This document shows, piece after piece, positions 7,570 to 12,480 of a stretch of DNA of 12,528 nt. Origin of the DNA: Treponema sp. GTDB taxonomy: Bacteria; Spirochaetota; Spirochaetia; Treponematales; Breznakiellaceae. Location: the NCBI GenBank assembly GCA_031283905.1, contig JAITAW010000054.1, positions 1 to 12,528 on the forward strand. Direction: 5' to 3'. The notes under the pieces were generated by a model. That model did not search any database. It was not told where the DNA came from and worked only from the letters and a program-made list of their open reading frames with translations. The translations under genes and the position numbers were made by a program. Every line of letters begins with the position of its first letter. Position 1 is the stretch's first letter.

Positions 7570-7752
7570 ATGGATGAACAATTGTTTACCGTGTGCTGCG
7601 TAAACTGCAATAAGCGCATATTCAAATTCTCACAAAATTTTCTGGAGGAATACGGGATCGTATTTTTAAAATGCCCTGAACGTGCGGAAGCAACGGAAGT
7701 AACATACGACGGACTTAATGGCGTTACCATAAAGCAGACCAAACGCTGCTAA
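7570..7752 (+). CDS. Small CxxC protein, degenerate zinc-ribbon (Com-like), unknown function
   Basis: A 60-aa protein preceded by an AAAGGAG Shine-Dalgarno eight bases before the ATG. It shows a CVNC knuckle (C10, C13), a middle part with FKFSQNFLEEYG, then LKCPER (C35) followed by a beta-hairpin-like stretch EATEVTYDGLNGVTIK. The pattern resembles small Com-like zinc-finger proteins with two CxxC pairs, but the expected fourth cysteine is Arg38 (codon CGT, one transition from TGT), so zinc binding may be lost or altered; C60 at the very end could substitute. It is the first gene of the plus-strand cassette, 16 bp before the next. Function is unknown; a nucleic-acid or protein adaptor role is only a guess. 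Confidence 0.7.
   Translation: MDEQLFTVCCVNCNKRIFKFSQNFLEEYGIVFLKCPERAEATEVTYDGLNGVTIKQTKRC
7720..7735 (+). repeat. 16-bp direct repeat, copy 1
   Basis: GGCGTTACCATAAAGC at the 3' end of the first cassette gene is identical to 8389-8404 at the 3' end of the third. Both are read in the same codon phase and encode GVTIK. With flanking bases the match extends to 19 bases with one mismatch. Confidence 0.8.
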
Positions 7753-7768
7753 AGGAGCTGGGAGGGCG

Positions 7769-7969
7769 ATGAACCGGCAAAACACAAAAGCATTTGAGAA
7801 TGAACTGAAAAAACGCATACAAAGCTTGGGGGAATGGCGGGGGAAAACCCCGATACAAATATTTTTTCTGGTTTTTGCCGATAACATTGCCGGGGAATAT
7901 TTAAGCTTAATAGAGGATGTCTTGTGGGCGGCGTATAGACCGCTCTTTGGGAAAAAAGGCCCAAGATAA
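7769..7969 (+). CDS. Small helical hypothetical protein
   Basis: A 66-aa protein I do not recognise. An AAAGGAG-plus-GGGAGG purine stretch lies immediately upstream of the ATG and the gene begins 16 bp after its neighbour's stop, so it is almost certainly translated as part of the cassette. The first 20 residues are charged and helical (KAFENELKKRIQSL); the centre KTPIQIFFLVFADNIAGEYLSLIEDVLWAAYRP is amphipathic and could pack on a partner or sit at a membrane. The C-terminus is basic (GKKGPR). There are no cysteines and no motif, unlike its neighbours. A small partner or adaptor protein is possible but unproven. Confidence 0.6.
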   Translation: MNRQNTKAFENELKKRIQSLGEWRGKTPIQIFFLVFADNIAGEYLSLIEDVLWAAYRPLFGKKGPR

Positions 7970-7989
7970 TAATGCTTAGGAACCGTAAC

Positions 7990-8427
7990 ATGGCGCATAC
8001 CTTTACATTAACAAGCTTTGGCGAGAAATGGCATTTCAAAACAGACCATTACCTTGATATGGATGTCAGGCGGGTCTTTGAGGATTTATTGAGCATCCGT
8101 AACACAATCCGCTGGGATGAAATGGATACGGAAAACTTTTTGGCAACAGAAGGGCGGCTCGTCTCTGAATGTATCACGCAATTACAACCAGACAAAAATG
8201 ACACAATACCTTCTGTCCTTGCAGCAGAAAAATTTAAAAACATCGAGAAAATAATTGTTTGCGTATACAGCCATAGCGTAACGATGGTTGATGACTATGG
8301 AAAAGTGCTTGAACAGGTATCCGCCGTCCTGCCGGTGGAAACACAAATTTTGTCGGGTTGGATACGTGATGAAAAGGCAACTCAAAACGGCGTTACCATA
8401 AAGCTGATCGCCATATGTATGGAGTAG
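7990..8427 (+). CDS. Protein with FtsZ C-terminal-like domain, no GTPase
   Basis: A 145-aa protein of unknown function. The frame is open from an ATG at 7972, but the ATG at 7990 is chosen because TTAGGA lies eight bases before it while the earlier one has no SD. Residues about 73-143 resemble the second domain of FtsZ (FtsZ_C fold): a strand EKIIVCVYS, a helix with DDYGKVLEQVSAVL, a strand ending TQILSGWIRDE where the glycine matches the conserved G of FtsZ (VVIGTSLDPD in E. coli), and a last strand GVTIKLIAI like VTVVATG. By eye the lengths match with almost no gaps. The N-terminal 70 residues contain no tubulin GGGTGTG loop, so it cannot bind GTP as FtsZ does. This is a fold-level inference. 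GC is near 43% by hand count. Confidence 0.7.
   Translation: MAHTFTLTSFGEKWHFKTDHYLDMDVRRVFEDLLSIRNTIRWDEMDTENFLATEGRLVSECITQLQPDKNDTIPSVLAAEKFKNIEKIIVCVYSHSVTMVDDYGKVLEQVSAVLPVETQILSGWIRDEKATQNGVTIKLIAICME
8389..8404 (+). repeat. 16-bp direct repeat, copy 2
   Basis: Identical to 7720-7735 and in the same coding phase (GVTIK), at the 3' end of the FtsZ_C-like gene. Confidence 0.8.
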
Positions 8428-8431
8428 CATT

Positions 8432-8740
8432 ATGCGCTGCATTGTATGTGGAAGAACTGAAGATGGCGTTGCAAAAAGAAGCCGTGAAATTGCCGCTCAA
8501 ATAAACAAGGCGTTAGAGATTATTACAAATAAAGAAGAAATTGAAGCATTACTTCAAAGAAAAAAGAAATTTGACAGGATAACATTTACCCATGTAACAA
8601 TTTCCGATGAAGTCTTAAAAATACTTGAAAAATATTCATGCTTGGAAACATCAAACGATAAGCATGGCTATTTAATTTGTATGCATTGTAAATTGTTTAT
8701 AGATACTATGGCGTATGAAATCGCGCCAAAAGTTTATTGA
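8432..8740 (+). CDS. Split zinc-ribbon protein with helical insert, unknown function
   Basis: A 102-aa protein with a CIVC knuckle at the extreme N-terminus (C3, C6) and a second CMHC knuckle near the C-terminus (C83, C86). Between them is a charged, mostly helical insert (about residues 12-68, with IAAQINKALEIITNKEEIEALLQRKKKF). The four cysteines suggest one zinc site that clamps the ends together, as in some adaptor or HNH-like folds, but there is no catalytic HNH motif. Translation is coupled to the previous gene: the stop is 4 bp away and GGAG lies seven bases before the ATG. By hand count the gene is only about one third GC, and under 30% in its second half, far below the liv genes, which points to recent transfer. 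Confidence 0.72.
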   Translation: MRCIVCGRTEDGVAKRSREIAAQINKALEIITNKEEIEALLQRKKKFDRITFTHVTISDEVLKILEKYSCLETSNDKHGYLICMHCKLFIDTMAYEIAPKVY

Positions 8741-8852
8741 AAATATAAAGAAGGCCTGTTGTTGTTATGAAGGGACTGTTGGCACGACTAGGGATGAAGT
8801 TGTCGGTATATAAAAGTATTCCCTTCAAACGCTCTTCCCTAGGGAACCGCCC

Positions 8853-9056
8853 ATGCTTTCTTTCTTGGTTATCAAAGAACAAGAGAATGTTTATCGCTCT
8901 ATTTGTATCCGTCTCTGTATAAACGGCGGCGGGGAATCCCCGGAAGAAGCGCGAGAAAATATGAAAGATCATGTTTTTGATTTCCCGTATGAGAACTTCG
9001 CGGAAGAGTGGGCGCTGGGTTTTGCGTGGGAACATCTCAAAGACGTATCCTTCTGA
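8853..9056 (+). CDS. HicB-like small protein
   Basis: A 67-aa protein whose first 45 residues follow the HicB antitoxin-like pattern: a strand FLVIKEQENVYRSICIRLCIN, a turn with GGGESPEEA, and a helix ARENMKDHV. The HicB domain is usually followed by a DNA-binding tail and preceded by a hicA toxin; here there is a short Trp/Phe-rich tail (ENFAEEWALGFAWEHLKDV) and no HicA-like ORF nearby. It is therefore either an orphan or a HicB-fold protein with another role. An AGGGA purine motif sits about eight bases before the ATG; a gap of 112 bp with a TATAAA near 8809 separates it from the preceding gene, so it may have its own promoter. Confidence 0.6.
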   Translation: MLSFLVIKEQENVYRSICIRLCINGGGESPEEARENMKDHVFDFPYENFAEEWALGFAWEHLKDVSF

Positions 9057-9436
9057 ATGATACTACACGGGAATTGCGGGACGCCTGCCGGACGGTACGG
9101 GTAAAATCCGCTCAAGGCGGAATTTGAACGGATTTTACCGCGGAATTACTTGACCGGATAGAATAGCTCCAGGATCAGACAGACAAGCCGAATACGGTAA
9201 AGGGAAAACCGGAAAAGAAACTTGCCGGAAAAACCGAAATAAGTTGGGAATACTAGCAAGTATCGTAATGCGCCGTATAAGGTAGCATCGGTGATTACGA
9301 TTGTTGAACGGCGTGGGCAATTAAAGGCTGCCGGCAATACGTATGCTCCGCTTTGTCCGAAAAAGGGTAAAAACCGGAAGCGTCCCCAAAAGTTACAATT
9401 AATTAATGAAAGGGGAGATACGGTAATTCTTTATTT
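9057..9436. other. Region downstream of the cassette, decayed sequence
   Basis: About 380 bp after the HicB-like gene. It contains the inverted repeat at 9100-9139 and overlapping short frames interrupted by stops, the longest being 9243-9446. Two opposite-strand ORFs (9135-9320 and 9146-9337) overlap each other in different frames, lack an SD and look spurious. Overall it looks like degraded coding sequence. Confidence 0.4.
9100..9139. repeat. 11-bp perfect inverted repeat right of the cassette
   Basis: GGTAAAATCCG (9100-9110) and CGGATTTTACC (9129-9139) pair perfectly across an 18-nt loop, 44 bp after the last cassette gene. There is no T-tract, so a factor-independent terminator is unlikely. 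It shares the words GGTAAAAT and GGATTT-ACCGC with the hairpin at 7199-7218. Confidence 0.75.
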
Positions 9437-9446
9437 AAGGGCGTAG
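9243..9446 (+). pseudogene. Possible gene remnant or short basic ORF
   Basis: An open stretch of 67 codons without an ATG, ending in TAG. A GTG at 9291 with AAGG eight bases before it could start a 51-aa basic protein with the phrase ITIVERRGQLKAAG and a Lys/Arg-rich centre. Upstream in the same frame there are several stops. The amino acid composition is protein-like rather than random, but I recognise no family, so it could be a decayed 3' end, a small basic protein or chance. Confidence 0.2.
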
Positions 9447-9467
9447 CCCTTTTAGGGTTTAATACCC

Positions 9468-9486
9468 CGCCCTCTGGGGCGTTTTT
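9468..9486 (+). terminator. Factor-independent terminator-like hairpin
   Basis: CGCCC and GGGCG pair around a TCTG loop and are followed directly by TTTTT on the plus strand. It would stop plus-strand transcription coming from the small-gene cassette region. The stem is short (5 bp) but GC-only. Confidence 0.55.
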
Positions 9487-9550
9487 GGCTGGGGGTGCGG
9501 GGGATTTGTTCCCCCGCACACGCAAAGATTTCAAGGAGAAATCTTCGATA

Positions 9551-9571
9551 CCGCAGGGCTCTGCCCTGCGG
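9551..9571. terminator. Strong 9-bp hairpin followed by T-rich sequence
   Basis: CCGCAGGGC and GCCCTGCGG pair with a 3-nt loop; on the plus strand TTATTTATTATAT follows. It could act as a second plus-strand terminator or as part of a palindromic repeat element. The minus-strand side has no T-tract, so it is not a good terminator for accA. Confidence 0.4.
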
Positions 9572-9605
9572 TTATTTATTATATATCCAAAAAAGAGGGG
9601 TAAAC

Positions 9606-9752
9606 ATGAAACAAGGAGCCTGTCTAGGACATCTGTTTAGGACAGACTTGTTTTCCGGCGTCAATTTCCCGCTATTCATCCTTCCGGTATCCATGTTTCA
9701 GTATTCGCCTTCCGCTTGGCTTGCCAAGACACGCCGTTTTGGTGATTTCTAG
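9606..9752 (+). CDS. Doubtful 48-codon ORF
   Basis: An ATG with a GAGGGG purine run six or seven bases upstream opens a 48-codon frame between the hairpin run and the accA end. The sequence contains the phrase FPLFILPVSMF but no motif, and the frame also extends upstream through the hairpins, where it is surely not coding. It may be a small protein or chance; kept only because of the SD. Confidence 0.15.
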   Translation: MKQGACLGHLFRTDLFSGVNFPLFILPVSMFQYSPSAWLAKTRRFGDF

Positions 9753-9764
9753 ATGTCTAGAAAT
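9745..9764. promoter_or_regulatory. 20-bp palindrome, operator-like
   Basis: ATTTCTAGATGTCTAGAAAT is a perfect 9-bp inverted repeat with a 2-nt centre, followed on the plus strand by AT-rich TATAAC and TATAAA words and, 47 bp on, by an AAGGAG-ATG start. This is the usual look of a repressor site in a promoter, but the gene it would control is missing. Confidence 0.4.
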
Positions 9765-9822
9765 GATTTCTATAACTATAAAAAAGACGCCTGCCGTTAA
9801 TTATAAAAATAAGGAGTAGTAT

Positions 9823-9879
9823 ATGGGAGAGAATTACATACCCGACTCGTTCCATCTGCCTGCTTTCCGTATTTTCTGA
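9823..9879 (+). pseudogene. Truncated plus-strand gene start facing accA
   Basis: AAGGAG (9811-9816) lies six bases before an ATG that opens only 18 codons, ending in TGA inside the convergent accA 3' end. The SD and spacing are as good as any in the window and the palindrome at 9745-9764 supplies a promoter-like region. The downstream body of this gene appears to have been lost at a junction with accA, unless the match is chance. Confidence 0.3.
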
Positions 9880-10760
9880 TTGCGGTAGCGCACCAGCACC
9901 GGGAGGCTTCGGCGGCACAGATCGTCTAAATCCCGCTCAAGCGTTCGCTTGATGGACGCAGCTGTTGCGGCAAGATCCATGTGGGCGCCGCCTTCTGGCT
10001 CCTGTATGACGCCGTTGATAATTTTGAACTCCATGAGATCGCGGCTGGTGATGCGGAGCATAGCCGCAGCGTCTTTGGCGCGGGCCGCGTCGCGAAGGAG
10101 AATCGAAGCGCCGCCTTCGGGACTGATGACCGAGTAGATGGCGTTTTCGAGCATGTAAATTTTGTCGCCAACGCATAAGCCCAATGCTCCGCCCGATCCG
10201 CCCTCGCCGATGACGATGCACACGATGGGCGTGTTAAGCCGGCTGAACTCCCGCAGGTTGCGCGCTATCGCCTCTCCGATACCGCGTTCCTCGGCGCCGA
10301 TACCCGGATAGGCGCCGGACGTGTCAACAAAGGTAACGATAGGGCGGGAAAATTTTTCCGCCTGCTTCGCAAGGCGCAGAGCTTTGCGGTAGCCTTCGGG
10401 GTTTGCCATACCGTGGTTGCGATACATATTGTCTTTCAGCGTACGCCCCTTCTGGTTTGCGAGAATGGTAACGGGCATCCCGTTCAGAAGCCCCAGTCCG
10501 CAGACAATAGCGGGATCATCGCCGAAACAACGATCCCCATGCAACTCAATGAAATTATCGAAAATATGTTCAATGTACTCAAGCGCGTAGGGGCGTTCCG
10601 GGTGCCGCGCGAGCTCCACGTATTTCCACGCCAGCTCTGTCTTTGATTTTGCGCGCGCCTTTTCCTCAAGCGCCTTTAATTCGTCATCCGCATCAAGACC
10701 GGACTCTTTTGCCAGCCTCCTCAACTCCGTTATTTTTTCCTGAAGTTCAACCGTATTCAT
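9834..10760 (-). CDS. accA: AccA, acetyl-CoA carboxylase carboxyltransferase alpha subunit
   Basis: Alpha subunit of the carboxyltransferase that moves the carboxyl group from biotin carboxyl carrier protein to acetyl-CoA, giving malonyl-CoA for fatty acid synthesis; it works as an alpha2-beta2 complex with AccD in the cytoplasm. The 308-aa length is close to E. coli's 319. The N-terminal helical part (1-50) is followed by ARHPERPYALEYI, the NQKG region (102-105), NPEGYRKALRLAKQAEKF, the VDTSGAYPGIGAEERG block (145-160), the oxyanion-loop motif GEGGSGGALG (185-194) and SVISPEGGASIL (210-221). All core motifs are intact; E. coli has GHQKG where this protein has ANQKG. accD is not adjacent. The ATG has no SD but lies six bases after a -10 box, so the mRNA is probably leaderless. 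Confidence 0.96.
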   Translation of the reverse strand: MNTVELQEKITELRRLAKESGLDADDELKALEEKARAKSKTELAWKYVELARHPERPYALEYIEHIFDNFIELHGDRCFGDDPAIVCGLGLLNGMPVTILANQKGRTLKDNMYRNHGMANPEGYRKALRLAKQAEKFSRPIVTFVDTSGAYPGIGAEERGIGEAIARNLREFSRLNTPIVCIVIGEGGSGGALGLCVGDKIYMLENAIYSVISPEGGASILLRDAARAKDAAAMLRITSRDLMEFKIINGVIQEPEGGAHMDLAATAASIKRTLERDLDDLCRRSLPVLVRYRNQKIRKAGRWNESGM

Positions 10761-11105
10761 ACAGTTAGTATACCGGAACGCCGTTTTTTTTTCAACTTTT
10801 TTCCTCGTTTTTCCTCAATGAGATGCTTTTTTCATACTCAAAAGACTTTTTATGAACCTCCTCGCCGCAAAATGCGCGAAGCGGGCGGGGTATTAAACAG
10901 CGATATTCGCTAACATGACGCTTCCCCTATCGATCTGCATGATACTTTTATTTTTACAGAGAAACAGAAATACGTTTGCCATGCAGACTCTGGCAAAAAT
11001 CGCGAAGCTTTCCGCTGTTTTCTTGATCCTTCGAAAAGGCTTGACAGAAAACGCGGACATCTAGCACCCTCGCCTTTACATCGTATTGACGCGGTGGAGA
11101 CCGCC
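10761..11105. other. Intergenic region between cutC and accA
   Basis: About 345 bp. It holds the accA promoter at its left end, and near 10862-10890 a GC-rich imperfect hairpin (CGCCGC paired with GCGGGCG) that could lie in the cutC terminator but has no clean T-tract. A 49-codon plus-strand frame from 10915 lacks an SD and is not supported. Nothing else is seen. Confidence 0.5.
10767..10795 (-). promoter_or_regulatory. accA promoter with leaderless layout
   Basis: On the minus strand TTGAAA (10790-10795) and TATACT (10767-10772) are separated by 17 bp. Six bases (AACTGT) follow before the ATG at 10760. Transcription would start at or next to the initiation codon and there is no Shine-Dalgarno, so translation should be leaderless. 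Confidence 0.7.
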
Positions 11106-11744
11106 TTACCGAATCGCCAGCTTGCGACCGTGGAACTGCGTGATGCCAGTCTCTTTGGCGATACGCTCATAGTTGTCGTCAGTTACGCCGCCGCCGCACA
11201 GTATCGTAATTTTGCCCTGGGCGCAATAGTTCAGGCGTTTCAAGCGGTCTATGTTGTCTTCCGCCCGTCCAGCGCCGCCCTTGGTTAAAATCCTAGTAAA
11301 TCCCAGCGCCGCGAGCGTGTCAACAGCCGCGAACTGCGCCGGCTCGGAAAGCTCGTCAAAAGCCATGTGAAAGATAATATCCCGTTTGCCGGCCCGCGAT
11401 TCGCCGTTGTGAACTTCCAGAAGAAGCGCGTTAAGCGTCTCAAGATCAAGCCCATCGCCTGAAACATAGCCGAATACAAGTCCATCCGCGCCCGCGTGTA
11501 TCATGGCACGAATATCTTCTTTCAGATCTTCCCACGCTTCACTACCGGCGGAAAACCCTTTCCGCCGGCGGATCATCGCGGCCACGTTCAATTTTTGGGC
11601 GCGGGCATACTCCACCATGTCCGGCGATGGAGTAAGCCCCCCAATATCAAGGCGCGAACACAACTCAATGCGGTCGGCATTGCCCCGCGCCGCGCTGTCA
11701 ATTTCGCCGCGTGTTTCCACGCACGCTTCCCGAATGATACGCAC
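11106..11744 (-). CDS. cutC: CutC family protein
   Basis: Member of the CutC TIM-barrel family, named for a proposed role in copper homeostasis; its true reaction is not settled. The 212-aa length is at the short end (E. coli 248). Motifs in order: ADRIELC (23-29), GGLTPS (35-40), the loop MIRRRKGF (57-64) where most members have IRPR-G-F, FHMAFDE (125-131), RILTKGG (151-157), GGGV (184-187) and a final FHG. The proline missing from the IRPR loop is a difference that might affect the active-site loop. The start is GTG, four bases after the stop of the upstream PTS gene, with no clear SD of its own, so it is probably translated by coupling. It looks like the second gene of a PTS operon. Confidence 0.85.
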   Translation of the reverse strand: MRIIREACVETRGEIDSAARGNADRIELCSRLDIGGLTPSPDMVEYARAQKLNVAAMIRRRKGFSAGSEAWEDLKEDIRAMIHAGADGLVFGYVSGDGLDLETLNALLLEVHNGESRAGKRDIIFHMAFDELSEPAQFAAVDTLAALGFTRILTKGGAGRAEDNIDRLKRLNYCAQGKITILCGGGVTDDNYERIAKETGITQFHGRKLAIR

Positions 11745-11748
11745 GTTT

Positions 11749-12480
11749 CTACAGGAGCTTCTTTACTTCAGCGTGTACAAATTGTACTTTAAGCCCAATA
11801 ATTATCTGCACTGAAGTTTTGCTTGGCCGAATGACTCCGGAAACGCCGGACGATTTGATTTTCTTCTCATCAACAAGCATATAATTTTTCACTTCCACGC
11901 GAAGGCGCGTTGCGCAGTATTCGCACATGGAAATGTTATCCTTGCCGCCCAAACCCTCAAGACAAATACGCGCGACTTCGGCAAAATCCGCATCGCCTTT
12001 CAGCATCGCTTTTTTCTCCCGTTCCATAGTTTCTTCCTCGTCATCTTCACGACCCGGCGTTTTCAGGTTGAATTTGGCGATGATAAACCGGAATGTCACG
12101 TAGTAAATGACCGCGTAGATGAGGCCCGGAATGACAAGAAGCCATGAGTGGAGCGCCATCGGCGCATTGGCGCTGAGCAAGAGATCGATAAAGCCCGCGC
12201 TAAAGTTGAAGCCCGCACGAATCGGCAGAAGCGAGCATACTGCGAGCGATATGCCAGTAAGGATCGCGTGCACCAGATAGAGAACAGGCGCGAGGAACAT
12301 GAAAGAAAATTCGATCGGCTCGGTGATGCCAACAAAGAACGAGGCGAGCGCGGCGGAGAACAAAAGGCCGGCCGCGATTTTTTTCTTGGTGGTCTTGGCC
12401 GCATGATACATCGCAAGGCAAGCGGCGGGACGTCCAAACATCATAACGGGGCAGCAGCCTGTCCTGTCCTGACCGGTCAC
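11749..12480 (-). CDS. PTS IICB subunit, glucose/N-acetylglucosamine type, 5' truncated
   Basis: C-terminal part of a sugar phosphotransferase permease that imports and phosphorylates a hexose, probably glucose or N-acetylglucosamine. Credible coding runs from about residue 11 (PVMMFG) through the last EIIC segments, with GITEPIEFSF (51-60) the conserved sugar-site motif and FNLKTPGRED (137-146) the linker, into an EIIB domain (about 160-243) with the phosphorylated cysteine in CATRLRV (C189). SKTSVQIIIG near the end is more like NagE than PtsG. No EIIA domain follows; an unlinked EIIA would be needed. The first residues are unreliable: FF expected before PVMM reads CC and GLP reads GRP. The gene continues beyond the window and its true start is absent. 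Confidence 0.85.
   Translation of the reverse strand: MTGQDRTGCCPVMMFGRPAACLAMYHAAKTTKKKIAAGLLFSAALASFFVGITEPIEFSFMFLAPVLYLVHAILTGISLAVCSLLPIRAGFNFSAGFIDLLLSANAPMALHSWLLVIPGLIYAVIYYVTFRFIIAKFNLKTPGREDDEEETMEREKKAMLKGDADFAEVARICLEGLGGKDNISMCEYCATRLRVEVKNYMLVDEKKIKSSGVSGVIRPSKTSVQIIIGLKVQFVHAEVKKLL

Larger units (their letters stand above)
9437..9571. repeat. Run of five hairpins
   Basis: Five separate stem-loops stand in 135 bp: AAGGGC/GCCCTT with a 3-nt loop (9437-9451); CGCCC/GGGCG followed by five Ts (9468-9486); GTGCGGGGG/CCCCCGCAC with a 7-nt loop (9495-9519); AAGATTTC/GAAATCTT with a loop containing AGGA (9525-9545); and CCGCAGGGC/GCCCTGCGG with a TCT loop (9551-9571). All stems are perfect. 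Such clusters occur in repetitive intergenic palindromic elements; whether this one recurs in the genome cannot be told from one window. Confidence 0.75.

Noticed and set aside
9057..9571. CRISPR array or diversity-generating retroelement in the repeat-rich region
   Set aside because: The hairpins differ from each other and have no regular spacing; there is no template/variable repeat pair, reverse transcriptase or cas gene.
10910..11170. Minus-strand 86-codon ORF overlapping the cutC end
   Set aside because: Out-of-frame shadow of cutC with Ser/Arg-rich composition and no SD.
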